Assembly (NCBI GenBank): GCA_016271365.2
Contig: CM057450.1
Span: 1,800,052,967 to 1,800,116,966, forward strand
Reading direction: 5' to 3'
Source: Neoceratodus forsteri
Taxonomy: Eukaryota > Chordata > Ceratodontiformes > Ceratodontidae
Length of the DNA stretch: 64,000 nt
The notes beneath the pieces were generated by a model. That model was not told the origin of the DNA. It saw only the letters and a list, made by a program, of their open reading frames with translations, and did no database searches. Each line of letters opens with the position of its first letter. The stretch's first letter is position 1. Position numbers and translations under genes: made by a program. Below, piece by piece: positions 10,672 through 20,764 of this stretch.

Positions 10672-12295
10672 TTTATTTATTTATTTAAAAGAGATTTACC
10701 AGGAAAGAAATACTGAGCTGTGAAACTCATTTCCAGATGTGTCCTGGGGAGTGGGTAAGGAATATGTAAAAACAAGGAGAAGCACACTAATAACAATACA
10801 ACAATACAAAGTATGTACAATAATACACATTAACAGAGCAAATAATAATGCAGGTTACATATCAGAAGTGTGAAGTACCCAGCACACACAAGAAAGTAAT
10901 TTCACGAAATAGGAAAGGGTAAAAGAGAGAGTAAGTAGAGGAGGGTGAGAAAGAGAGGCTGGGGGGTGAAAAGGTAAAGTAGTGGCGGGAGTAAAGAGAG
11001 AGGAGAAGAGAACAGATTATGGTGGGTAGGGTGGGGAATAGAGTTGAGGATTAGGAAGGGGTAGCAAGGTTGATTACTGGGGGTAGGAGTGAGTGAGAAA
11101 GAAGTAATGTGGTAGGAAGAAGCCATGGAGGGGAAAGGGGGAGAGCAAGGCTGATGAGGTGGGGTGGCAAGAAGTATAGGGGCTGGAGTAGATAGGAGAA
11201 GTGTAGGGCAATGGGGCTAAGCCCATTTACAGGAGGGGCAGTGTTGCTTTGGAGAGAAAAGAGAGCGTTTCGAGGTGGCAGAGCAAATTTTTAGTGGAAG
11301 GGAGTTCCAAAGATTAGGAAGGCAGAAGGAGAAATCAGACTGGCCAGCTAGGGACTTATGAAAGGGGAGCAAAAGAGAATGATAACCTGAGTTACAGAGA
11401 GAGTATGTGGAGGGGGATGTAGGGGAGAGCAGAGAGCCGAGTTAAGGAGGGAGAGAAGTCAACCAGAATTTAGAAATAAAGGAGGCACAGTGACTGAGAA
11501 GGCAGTCATTCAAGGAAGGGAGGTAGAGATCAATGTACAGAGAGCAGTGGTGAGTCGGGAGGAGGGGCAGGCCAAGGCAAAATGGCAAAAGGAGTGGAAG
11601 AGGGGATCCAGTCTGGGCAAAGTGGATTTAGGTGCATCACCACAGACTAAGTTCCCATAATAAAAATGGGGAGGATCATTTTTAGTGATGATGATGATGT
11701 CCTGGTGGGCAGATACAGGGATACAGATTATGTTCCTGTAAAGTGCACACAGTTTTGGGTGGAGTTTTTGTACGTGCCATCTATGTGTTGAGAAAAACCA
11801 AGGTGGCAGTCAAGCCAAACACCAAGATACTTAAATAAGGGTATGTCATCAATTTTTTTTCCTCATCGAGGGTGAGGAATGAAGGGAATCTAGAAACCCT
11901 CTGTTGTATGCCAAAACACATGGAAACCATTTTCTCAGCATTGAGAAATAGTTGATTAGCCCTGAACCATTTCTGGACAATGTTAAAATCGAGTTGAAGC
12001 CTGGATGTTAACTCTGGTGGAGGAGAGCTAGAGGAAAACAGGACCGTGTCGTCTGCGTACATGTGGATGGATGCAAAGGAGCAGACTGAGGGGAGGTCAT
12101 TGAGGAATAAGGAGAAAAGCAAAGGGCCAAGGTCAGAACCTTGGGGAATGCCGATGTGTATGGATGGAGTGGGGGAGTGAGACAGAGCCTCCAGTTTTCA
12201 CTGATTGAGATCTACTTACAAGGTAGGAGTTGAACCTCCTGGTTGCACAGTCAAATAGACCTGCTGATTTTAGTTTGTCCAGTAGAGGGTGGGAG
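10672..12295 (-). mobile_element. L2-like LINE (family Y), 3' half
   Basis: Begins with a reversed (AAATA)n tail at about 10672-10688, then TTAAAAGAGATTTACC. A long purine-rich stretch follows (pyrimidine-rich 3' UTR on the coding strand), then RT. The 33.8-37.2 kb element matches it along its whole length, including ACAAGGTAGGAGTTGAACC near 12220 and 35639. It stops at about 12295, where a plus-strand CR1 starts. Its 3' UTR has one copy of a unit that is repeated many times in the other copy. Confidence 0.78.
11781..12295 (-). pseudogene. Family Y LINE RT, palm and thumb
   Basis: The open stretch 11781-12122 begins MLFSLFLNDLP, then MYADDTVLFSSS with an intact YADD box, and QLDFNIVQKWFRANQLFLN. 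The reading is truncated toward the N-terminus at about 12295. It closely resembles the frame at 35105-35485 in the longer copy, allowing side-by-side comparison of decay. Confidence 0.78.
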
Positions 12296-12721
12296 AGAAG
12301 TCCTATATTTCAGCAGGGCAGATTTCAATCAGATGAAAGAGCTGGTCTGGGACAAGTTAGTCTGAGTGGACAGTATCAGGATGTGGAGAAAAGATGTGAG
12401 GCAATCAAGGGAGCCATTAGCAAGGCAACAAATTCTTGCATGAGAACAGTAATAAAAAGAAAACGGCACAAGAGACCAATATGGTTCTCTGGAAAAGTCA
12501 GGGAAGCAGTGAGAGCTAAAAAGTAGATCTTCACCAGGTACAAGGAAAAGCAAGGAAAGGAAGAATTTGGGAGACTACCAAATGAGAACAATAAAAATAA
12601 TCATACTTTATTTATATTGCGCCTTTCTAAAACCAAGGCGCATTAACAGTATGCTTCTTAAAATGATAAATAAAACGCAAATACATGATACTAATACATA
12701 AAATCTGCTAAACCATCATCA

Positions 12722-13720
12722 TATCGAGAGGTCAGTAGTGGGGTACCGCAGGGCACGGTCCTGGGTCCAATCCTGTTTAATGCATACATATCAGACATCA
12801 GGGAGGGTACAGGGTGTGAAATGAGTCTCTTCGCTGATGATTCCAAGATGGGAGCAGTAGTTGAGGGGGAAGAGGGGTGGTTGGCCCTGCAAGGGGACCT
12901 GGACACCCTGGAAAGCTAGGCTCACACATGGAAATTAAATTTCAAAATCACAAAGTGCAAGGTGTTACATCTTGGGCAGGGAAACCCTAAACACAGGTAC
13001 ACCCTGGGAGGGGAGGCACTGAAGGCCTCAATGGGGAAAAAGACCTAGGGGTCATGGTGGATGCATGTATGAATAACTCTGAGCAGTGCAGGAGAGTGGC
13101 TAGCAAGACAAACAGGATGTTGGCATGCATCGTAAGGAGGATCACCTCTAGGAGCAAGGAAGTGATTCTGCTGCTGTACAATGGACAGGTTAGACCACAC
13201 CTTGAGTACTGTGTACAGTACTGGAGACCACACTTGAAGAGGGACATACAGCTCCTGGAGAGGGTACAGAGGAGGGCAACTAAGATGATACAAGGACTAG
13301 GGGATTTGACTTATGAGGACAGACTTGAGGAGCTCTGCCTGTTTTCATTGGAGGAGAGGGGAGATGGGGGGACATGATTGAGGTCAAGTACCTCAAGGAA
13401 GTAAACAGGGTAAACATGGAGGGGATCTTTAGACTAAAGCAGGGAGGTATCACCAGAGGGCATGGTTTGAAGTTGGAAGGTGGAAGGGCGAGGGGGGAAA
13501 GAGGAGGAGGTTTTTCACTGAGAGGGTGGTGGACCCTTGGAATGCACTGCCTGGTGAGCTGGTTCAGAGATCCACAGTGGAGGGCTTCAAGAAAGGGTGG
13601 GACAGACACAGAAAGTGGATGTATCAGATGATGGCCTGGCCCAGGGGGGTGAGGATGGATGATAGGTGTTTCTGGAACACAAGGGGAGGGGAGGGCCTCA
13701 GCACCCAACTAGGGATCTGA
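12722..13720 (+). pseudogene. CR1 RT, C-terminal half
   Basis: Palm block SSGVPQGTVLGPILFN then FADDSK (YADD box as FADD) near 12826-12845. Then an in-frame stop near 12918, the thumb with LLYNGQVRPHLEYCVQYWR (13054-13377), and a shifted tail FSLRGWWTLGM / VVDPWNALPGELV (about 13510-13570). Three frames are used over 1 kb. Protein-level similarity to the CR1 at the window start is high throughout. Confidence 0.78.
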
Positions 13721-13768
13721 GGTTCAAGCAAACTTGATAGACCGTAAGGCCTAATCTGCTGGCAATTA
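12722..13768 (+). mobile_element. CR1-type LINE, 5'-truncated, innermost insertion
   Basis: Begins inside RT at VSSGVPQGTVLGP (about 12731) and continues through SLFADDSKMGAVVE, thumb and tail to a 3' UTR ending near 13768. It sits inside the reversed L2-like LINE, which sits inside another CR1, making it the third level of nesting. Flanks share CATCA-like bases only, so no firm target duplication. Confidence 0.75.
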
Positions 13769-14022
13769 GTATGTTAGTATTAAAAAACATCAGTAAGAAA
13801 ACGCTGCTAACCACAAATGGGGATTTAAGGCACGCTTAAATTTCTCCACAGACATGCACTCTCGAAGCATACGGGGTAGAGAATTCCAGAGGGTTGGAGC
13901 CACGTACATAAAAGCACAGTCCCCCCAAAGATTTCAAAGAAAGCCTCGGAACCTCTAGAAACACCTCATCTGCCGAGCGGAGTGATCGCTTAGGGCAGAA
14001 GGGCACCAGAAGCTCTTTCAAG

Positions 14023-14790
14023 TAGACCAGGCCCAGGCAAGGGAAACAAAGAGAGCAGTTAGGGAAGCAAAGGCAGACACAGAACTGTGGATTGCGAAGG
14101 GGGTCAAGAGAGGGGAAAACAGTTCTTTAGATATAGTAAGAGAAAAGAAGGATGGGCGGGAAGACAGAGGGCCGCTGTCAGAGAGTAGCATTAAGGTGGC
14201 TGTTAGGGGAATCTCTAAGATGAGGCAGCAAGTATTTACCAAAGAAAGGATTCAGAAAGGGCTAGCAGCCCTAAAGATAGTAAGGCTCAAGGGACAGATG
14301 AGCTACATCCGAGGGTGCTCAAATAATTGATAGCAGAACTAACTGAACCCCTGGTAGGGCTTTTCAATGGCTTAACTGAGACAGGGTGGTTCCAAAAGAT
14401 TGGAGGGTAGTGGATGTAGTCCCGCTTCATGGGGGAGGGGACAAGGAGCAACTGGGTAACTACAGACCTCTGGGTCTTACAGCTCTTGTGTGTAAATTGA
14501 TGGAGACACTAGAGAAACAGGACCTTGTGGACTACCTGTAGAGCAATGGACTCCAGAATAGTAAACATTTGTGACAGGGAGGTCAGACTAACCTAATAGT
14601 ATTCTTGACTGGATAATGAGGGTAATGGATAAGGGCCACACTGTGTATTTACTCTACTTTGATTTCAAGAAAGGCTTTTGACACAGTACCTCACAGATGG
14701 TTGCTGAAGAAGCTAGATAATTTGGGTGCAGTGAAGGAGACAGATGGGTGAGAGTCTGGCTGGAAGAGAGACAGCAGAGGGTTGTGGTTA
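14023..14790 (+). pseudogene. Outer CR1: linker and RT N-terminal part
   Basis: Linker coding resumes with TKRAVREAKADTELW, then KGLAALKI (about 14257-14280). RT opens with LGNYRPLGLTAL (about 14451-14488) and TVPHRWLLKKLDNLG (about 14684-14730). The last codons before the nested CR1 encode QQRVV; the matching continuation [14 protein letters not shown] is found at 15951, after the insertion. Several in-frame stops are present. Confidence 0.75.
14784..14790. repeat. Target-site duplication, left copy (GTGGTTA)
   Basis: Seven bases, repeated at 15948-15954 on the other side of the nested CR1. Confidence 0.8.
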
Positions 14791-15947
14791 CGAACATACG
14801 AACATACAAAATTTGCCAGCAGATAAAGGCCTAGAGGTCTATCAAGTCTGCTCGAATGTGCAGCTAGCACCCCTTATTCTGCAGCTGCCCCTCCCTTCCA
14901 CCCTTCCCCTCCATTGACTCTCCCCCTTGTCCTGTCCCATCCCCTTTTGAAGCAGTCCACTGTTCTACTGGATACCACTTCTGCAGGTAATGCACTCCAC
15001 CCAGCCACCACCCTCTCTGTAAAAAAGTGTCTCCTCATCTCCCTCCTGAACCTTCCTCCCTCCAGTCTCATATCATGGCCCCTGATGTCCCTCCCCTCCC
15101 TTACTTTGAACAGCCCTTCTGTACCTGTCTTGTTTATTCCTTTCATGTACTTAAAAGTTTCAATCATGTTCAACTCCCTCAGCCTCCTCTCGTATGATAA
15201 GTCCCCCAGGCCCTTGATCATCTTTGTCACCTTGCATTGCACCCCCTCCAGTAACTTAATGTCCCTCTTCAGATACAGGCGCCAGTTCTGCATGCAGTAC
15301 TACAGGTACGGTCTAACTAATGACCTATACAGTGGCAGAATCACCTCCTCCCTCCTCAAGGATATACCCCTTGCAATACAACCCAGCATTTTGTTGGCCT
15401 TTGCAGCTGCCTTCTGACATTGTGCCGAGTTGTTCATCGACCCTGTAATGAGCACCCCCAGATCCTTCTCCTCCTCCTCTGTCTGGGCTAGCTGCACTCC
15501 CGCAGGCTGGTAACTCCTCCTCCTTGGGTTCTTCATGCCAAAATGCAGCACCTTGCACTTTTTGACATTAAACCCCAGTTGCCAGGTGTCTGACCAGGTT
15601 TCAAGCTTTGCCAGATCATCCTGAAACTCCTGTCATCCCCTAGGTCGTCCACCACCGCTCCTACCTTGGTATCATCAGCAAACAGACTGATCCTGCTCTT
15701 GATGTCCAATTTTATGTCTGCAATGAATATCCCAGACAACACTGGTCCCAACACCGAGCCCTGTGGAACATCGCTTGTCACTACCCTTGGGTTTGACAGC
15801 TCCCCACCCACCATCACCCTCTGTTGCCTTCCCTGAAGCCAGTTCCCTAACCATCTCACCAGCTTTGCACCTGCCCCTGTGCCTTCTAACTTACTTCCCA
15901 GCCTTCCATGTGGTATAGAGTCGAATGCCTTACTGAAGTCCAGTCCA
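14791..15947 (-). mobile_element. CR1-type LINE inserted with GTGGTTA target duplication
   Basis: The reversed CR1 tail starts at 14791 (CGAACATACGAACATAC) and coding runs up to the [12 protein letters not shown] block at about 15940, where it is 5'-truncated. GTGGTTA flanks it at 14784-14790 and 15948-15954. Removing the insert and one flank copy restores a continuous RT frame in the host CR1. The target duplication is therefore supported by the host's reading frame as well as by the match. Confidence 0.88.
14874..15947 (-). pseudogene. CR1 RT, C-terminal two-thirds
   Basis: The longest piece, 15533-15985, contains [30 protein letters not shown] and ISLFADDTKVGAV (FADD in the catalytic box); its upstream residues come from host sequence. 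Next, 15300-15551 holds the thumb LPLYRSLVRPYL, and 14874-15293 the tail HFFTERVVAGWSALPAEVV. Two frame changes separate them. Among the window's CR1 copies this RT is one of the less damaged. Confidence 0.82.
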
Positions 15948-15954
15948 GTGGTTA
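15948..15954. repeat. Target-site duplication, right copy (GTGGTTA)
   Basis: Perfect match to 14784-14790; coding of the host CR1 resumes here. Confidence 0.8.
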
Positions 15955-16610
15955 ACAAAGTCAAATCAGAAATGAGGGAGGTCACCAGTGGGGTGCCACG
16001 AGGATCAGTCCTGGGTCCAGTACTTTTCTATATGTTCATCAGTGACATAGGAGAAGGAATCTAGGGCAAGATGTTTCTCTTGGCAGATTACACTAAGCTC
16101 TGTGGGAGGGTAAACAACAAGGAGTGGGTTAGAGAGAGATGCAAAGAGACTTGCAAAGACTACAGCAGTTGGAAAAGGTTTGACAGTTGAAATTCAATGC
16201 CAAAAAGTGAAAGGTGATGCATACAGGAAATAAGAACCTCAGGACACAGTACTGGATGGGGAGTAAAGCTGTGTATGACCTCCGAGAAAAAAACTTAAGG
16301 GTCATCATCAGTGACTCCCTAAAACAGTCAAGCCAGTGTAACAAGGCCTACAGTAAGATAAACAGGATGCTGAGGTGTATAAGAAGGGGTACTGACAGCA
16401 GAAGGAAGCAGGCATTACTACCTCTCTATGGATCACTGGTGAGGCCCCGCCTGAGGTACTGTGCCCAGTTCTGGAGTCCTCATTTAAGGAAAGATAAATA
16501 CAGGCTGGAGACAGTGCAACACAGGGTGACCAAAATGATTCAGGGCCAGCAGGGCAGCTCTTATGAGGATCAACTCAAGGCAGTGAACATGTACTTGCTG
16601 GAGGTCAGAC

Positions 16611-16625
16611 AAGAGAGGGGAGATA
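16611..16625. repeat. Target-site duplication of SINE, left copy
   Basis: AAGAGAGGGGAGATA, 15 bases, matched exactly at 17188-17202. The first base or two could instead belong to the SINE's A-rich tail. Confidence 0.88.
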
Positions 16626-17187
16626 GGTCGGCCCACCGGCGCAGCGGTAGCACTACCACTCGCGATGATGTTGACCCATGTTCGGGAATGAGCCTGGGGA
16701 GATGGAGGGCCAGCTGGGGGGAGAATGCTCGAGCATCTGTTGGACTGCTCACCATCTTCGGGAAGGAAGGTGGACTTGGCTCGGTGCTTGACTGACCTCT
16801 AGTGGAAGCCGGAGGCTCAGCGAGCAAAGAGCAGAGAAAGAGGGGGTTGGGATGTGGTGGACATTGGCGGTGATGTCTTGATGTCAGGCACACACCACAC
16901 TCACAGAACAGCGGGAAAATGCCTTCCAGCTCCAGGGAGACGGACCACCGGAGAAGACCTCGATATGCCCCTGTCTGCCTGGCTGTTCAGATACCCAACG
17001 AGACAAGAAAGCTCAGGGTGTACAGGCCCCACCTTATCCCCACCCGGGGGGGGAAGAACCACGGCTCCATGGGGGGCAACGGGATGGATCACGTAGGGAG
17101 GGAAGCAGGGGTGACTCCACAGGTGGTCCTGAGGAAACAGAGCTGGAGGGGTGTAGGAGGGATAAATATAACGTTAAAAAAATTAAA
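16626..17187 (+). mobile_element. tRNA-derived SINE (family B), full insertion with target duplication
   Basis: A 562-base insertion. The head has a pol III A-box-like GGCGCAGCGGTAGCAC and a B-box-like TGTTCGGGAATG (16679-16690) at tRNA-like spacing. The 3' end is A-rich (ACGTTAAAAAAATTAAAA). A CCCACCCGGGG...GGCTCCATGGGGG block at about 17039-17078 is shared with copies at 29.9 and 31.1 kb. It is flanked by an exact 15-base duplication and sits in CR1 coding sequence. Open frames inside are accidental. I do not recognise the family. Confidence 0.85.
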
Positions 17188-17202
17188 AAGAGAGGGGAGA
17201 TA
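17188..17202. repeat. Target-site duplication of SINE, right copy
   Basis: Exact copy of 16611-16625, directly after the A-rich SINE tail; host CR1 coding resumes here. Confidence 0.88.
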
Positions 17203-17604
17203 AGATAGCGACATTTGAGTTCCTTAAAGGAGTAAACAAGGTACATTGTGAGGAACTGTTTCACTTAAGTAGTGGATTAAGAACAGGGCATGGGTAGAAA
17301 TTGACAGGGGGAGGTTCAAGAGGTAAGTAATAAAGTTTTACTTTGCAGAAAGGGTGGTGGAGCCATGGAACAGTCTGCCAGCTGATGTCTTGGATGCCAA
17401 AACTATCGGTGGTTTCAAACACAGCAGAGACAGAGTGAAGGGCTCAGTGGTTGCTCAGGGTGGTAGCAGTAGGGCAGGGAGCATGGGGATGGGCAGTGTG
17501 AGTTAGACCCCGTGTGGACAATAGGTCCTGGGATTGTTAGGGTTTTATGAGCAGACAGGAGCAGACCAATGGTCTTTTTTTGCTGTCATTTTCTATGTTT
17601 CTAT
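17203..17604 (+). pseudogene. Outer CR1: RT C-terminal tail and 3' UTR
   Basis: Continues with the CR1 tail pattern: EFLKGVNKV near 17216-17242, FAERVVEPWNSLPADVL near 17344-17394 and GGFKHSRDRVKGS. The 3' UTR ends in ATGGTCTTTTTTTGCTGTC and TTTTCTATGTTTCTAT at 17604. This is the 3' terminus of the composite CR1 begun at 12296. Confidence 0.75.
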
Positions 17605-18090
17605 TAGTTTCCTCCACCACTGAAGTAAGACCACCAGCCTATAGTTGCTACCCTCCTCCCAGTTGCCTCTCTTATATAGTGGGACCATGTAAGTTCTTCT
17701 CCAGTCCTCCAGAACCACACCTGTTTATAGTGAACTGTTGAATAAGGTTGTCAGAAGGGAAGCTAGCACCTCCCAGAGTTACTTTAATACTCTTGGGTGT
17801 ATCCTTTCTGGTCCCATAACCTTGTCCACCTTTAAAGCTGCAAGTCCCTTTAGGGCTTTCTCCTCTGAAAGTGGATTTCTGTCCACCTCCCCCCCTTCTG
17901 TTCCTGCTTCTTCCTGGTGGTCTGTCTCCCCCCCCCTCCCCACACTCTCCACTGTGAGGACTGAGCTGAAGTAACTGTTCAAGATGGCAGCTTTTTCATG
18001 ATCCTCTTCTGCACAGTCTCCCCCTTCCATCTTACTAATTCTCTTTATCCCTTCCCTTGCTTTCCTCCTCTCACTTACTGTATGTATCTG
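17605..18090 (-). mobile_element. CR1-type LINE, part left of the Gypsy element
   Basis: Minus-strand coding at 18030-17779 reads KAAILNSYFSSVLTVE and EKALKGLAALKVDKVMGPE, then IHPRVLK, the CR1 linker and RT entry. It is cut on the right by the Gypsy LTR at 18091 and resumes at 27836. The left side abuts the 3' end of the composite CR1, so its own 3' half is missing. Confidence 0.8.
18087..18090. repeat. Gypsy target-site duplication, left (TCTG)
   Basis: TCTG immediately before the TGTAACCC terminus; repeated at 27832-27835. Confidence 0.8.
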
Positions 18091-19703
18091 TGTAACCCCT
18101 AGATGGCGCTATCCCAGGGGCTACTACCCCTGCCTGATTTGCCACTAACAGGTTGAGGGGCCTGGATCCAATGGCGGGTGCCTCCACCCAGAGGTCAGGG
18201 TTTGCAATAGTTAAACTAACTTGGTCACAGCCCTCTGGGACACTGCAACCCCCCTTTCTTCCCACTAGTGGCCCACACAATATATCAGAATTACCTTCAC
18301 AGTATACACTTACCCCCAGGTCTGGTTCGGCACTGGGACCTCCTGTGAAATGAGATACAGTGCAACAATCACAGTACAGTACTTTAACATAGACAAATAC
18401 CTCAGGCAGTATAAGTTTGCTGAAACAAGCAGCTCTGATTTATTTAGGGGATATAACAAGGACAGGGAAATCAGGTTAATTAGCTTATCACTCTAATAAT
18501 CTACCTATGGCTCTGTGCACAGGCCTATCCCTATCAGTTACTGTCCCTGGGTACCCAAGCCCTAGTGGCTAGTCCAAACCGTGGCAGCTGGTAGGGCCCT
18601 CTCACAGAGAAAAGGAGAATTAAACAGTCAGCAGTACAGTAATTCCATTTGGATTTAATGTGGCAATTCAACAGGAGCGACCCTGAATTAGTACTCACGA
18701 CCTCCAAATAAGATAGGGTCCTTCAATGTCAGCAGGGCTCACTTGAGGTACACAAACCTCTTCACACATCCATATACAAGAAAGCACTACACCAGGCAGG
18801 CTGCATCTGTATCCCGATCGCACTACTGCACAATACCCGGAGAACACACAGCAGATTCAGTTCCTGACAGACCGAGTGTAATTCAACAATTTCTCCAGTC
18901 TTCTACAGGGTGAGCCTGGTTTCTACTCTTCAGAGATCCTTTGATTCTTTTCACAGGCGATTCAGTCCTAACAAGCTGTTACACAAGCTGCAGACGGAAC
19001 TCTGGGCCTTACACACGTTTTTGACTAAAACTGCACACTGAAAAAGCACAGGGCTCCTTCCTTCTTCACTGCCAAAGCTCAACTGAACTCCAACCGACAA
19101 AACGGGCATTTCCTTTGAGTTCCTCCCAGTTCTTGACTGGATTGGCTGTCACTCACAATAGACTGCTGCTGTTGGTCCAAAAGGCACTGAAGTCTAAACT
19201 ACATCTCCCAGAGTCACTGCCCATACAATCCTCTTGTGGCTGGCTCAGATTATGAGTCCAAGTTCTGATTCGTCCAAGGCACCATTTTAGAGCTAGCTTA
19301 CCCCACACTGATTGGTCCAGTTCAGCAGTTCAAAACTAGAATGGGGAACTAGCAGACACAGTTCTGACTGCAAAGAAAGCAGGTTAGACAAACTGTAATT
19401 TCATTATTACTCTAAATAATTTCTGGCAAACAGTTACATCTTTCAGATAGGTTCCTTTGCACTCCTAGTGACTGCAAAAATGAAGTGAATTGGCAGCAGC
19501 TCGAGTGGTACTCAGAGAAGCACACAGTCCCCCCATACAAACTAATTATGTCTGCAAGCAGACAGCTCTTAAAGAGACAGTACCAGAGGCTCTAAAAACA
19601 CTCACTGATAAATGGCTTAAATGCCAAACACCATTCAGGCTTGGAGCATTCAAGCAAGCTCCTAGAAGTCTTTTGGGAACCCCCATTTGTAGGGGGGGTT
19701 ACA
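18091..19703 (-). repeat. 3' LTR of Ty3/Gypsy element
   Basis: Starts TGTAACCC and ends GGGTTACA, an 8-base perfect inverted terminus, and is 1613 bases long. It matches 26225-27831 almost base for base. Since pol genes lie on the minus strand this is the 3' copy. Differences between the two LTRs are mostly single-base length changes in short runs. Open frames in it mirror those in the other LTR and carry no known domain. Confidence 0.93.
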
Positions 19704-19712
19704 CCCTTCCTG
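19704..19712 (-). promoter_or_regulatory. Polypurine tract
   Basis: On the element's strand AGGAAGGG lies directly before the 3' LTR (plus strand CCCTTCCT). This is the position where plus-strand DNA synthesis is primed in LTR elements. It is short, but nothing else purine-rich touches the LTR. Confidence 0.65.
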
Positions 19713-20764
19713 GCCTGGGAAAGCTTGACGTCCGCGTCAAGCAAGTACCCCCATAAGTTTCAACTGCAACCATATACATTTGCATTAGGCTCGCACATGT
19801 AATCATCAGTCAATATATGATTTTACCAAGAACACATTTCTGAAACATTGCAGTACGTCACTCTTTACACAGTATTACATACACATTGTACCATAACTCA
19901 AGTTATTACCTCTTGTACATGAAACCTGAAGAGAGGGGGACCTTCCCTATCAGTTACCTTGGGGCTGGATGGGGCAAGGGCACCATACTAGAGGGCAACA
20001 CAAGTAACTTGGAGTTAGCACTGATGCTCAGTTTGGGCAATGAGCTCGGGGACACATACACTCCTTTATGGACAACATTGAGAGGCAAGTCCACAGGCCT
20101 CCCAAGTGAATCATAACTGAGGTGCACCACAGGCTTTACAGCTCGACCAGTCTTTCTAGGGGAACTGTTATAGTCTCTGCACTCTGAGCCTCATTTTCAG
20201 CATTGTCCTCACTTGTCAGGGAGTCTCCATGGGGGTAGAGGCTAGAACTTGGGGCACTTTCAGCTCCAGGAGTTACAGTTTCTGAGTCCACAACATTTGG
20301 CTCGCATGGAGAGCTTTCGGACACTGGCAGTGGACTGTCAGGGCACTCAAAATACTCTTCTTGTTCGGGTGTATCACCAGTCTGCCCCAATCTATCATTT
20401 TCTCCACTGAAAGCTCAAACAGTTCAACCATGCACAATGATTCCATTTCATCTGATCTGATGCTTTGCACTTCACTTTCAGGGAGCATTGGCTCCAGGGA
20501 TGAAGCTGGGGCTTAGACAGTCCAGAAGGCCCAGCTTTGTCTCCAGTATTGACTAGGGATTGCCCCAGAACAATTGACTCAGTTCGTAAGAAGGATAGTA
20601 TTCAAAGTCACTCTCACTTTCTTCCGATATGGACTGACAGTCATGCTCAACTGGGACTTGTGGAGGAACACTTTAACTTTGCTTCTGTAGGTGCAGACTT
20701 TCTTGATCTTTCTTAGCAGCAGCTCTAGTCACTGGTCCAGAGGGGCATCTTCTGGGGCTCAGAC
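19713..20764 (-). pseudogene. Gypsy pol C-terminal tail
   Basis: After the integrase C-terminal domain the minus strand encodes a low-complexity acidic tail (20390-20136: EQEEYFECPDSPLPVSES and SETVTPGAESAPSSS), then after a frame change a basic segment with LSYDSLGRPVDLPLNVVH near 20120-20060. Proline/serine-rich tails ending in a basic 'R-P-x-R...LSYD' segment are common at the end of Gypsy integrases. Several stops lie in the stretch. Confidence 0.55.

Larger units (their letters stand above)
12597..14022 (-). mobile_element. L2-like LINE 3' end, nested, itself split
   Basis: The plus strand at 12609 reads TTTATTTATATTGCGCC, the reverse of a common L2-type 3' end. It runs to about 12721, is interrupted by a CR1 (+), and resumes at about 13769. 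There the minus strand encodes the RT tail APTLWNSLPRMLRE (about 13900-13860, one base out of frame with what precedes it). The right edge, near 14022, is set by where CR1 linker coding resumes and is uncertain by about 20 bases. Confidence 0.65.
15948..16625 (+). pseudogene. Outer CR1: RT palm and thumb
   Basis: Starts [20 protein letters not shown] (PQGS reads PRGS), [12 protein letters not shown], then a stop near 16062. The YADD box reads LADYTK near 16081-16096, losing one catalytic Asp. The thumb, open from 16214, contains LRVIISDSLKQ and LPLYGSLVRPRLRYC. The true CR1 frame ends at 16625; beyond it the reading enters a SINE. Confidence 0.78.
12296..17604 (+). mobile_element. CR1-type LINE carrying nested insertions
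   Basis: One plus-strand CR1 can be followed through four separated pieces: 12296-12596 (linker with KRPIWFSGKVREAVRAKK), 14023-14790 (linker, RT N-terminus), 15948-16625 (RT palm and thumb) and 17188-17604 (C-terminal tail and 3' UTR ending TTTTCTATGTTTCTAT). The gaps hold an L2-like LINE (-) with a further CR1 inside it, a CR1 (-) and a SINE. Reading frame and protein order are continuous across the latter two insertions, which proves the pieces are one element. Confidence 0.85.

Noticed and set aside
16654..17203. Several open frames of 60-107 codons
   Set aside because: They lie within the SINE insertion on both strands and disagree with each other; none has a motif.
18153..18353. 66-codon open frame, also at 26284-26481
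   Set aside because: It is present in both LTRs only because the LTRs are copies; no domain.
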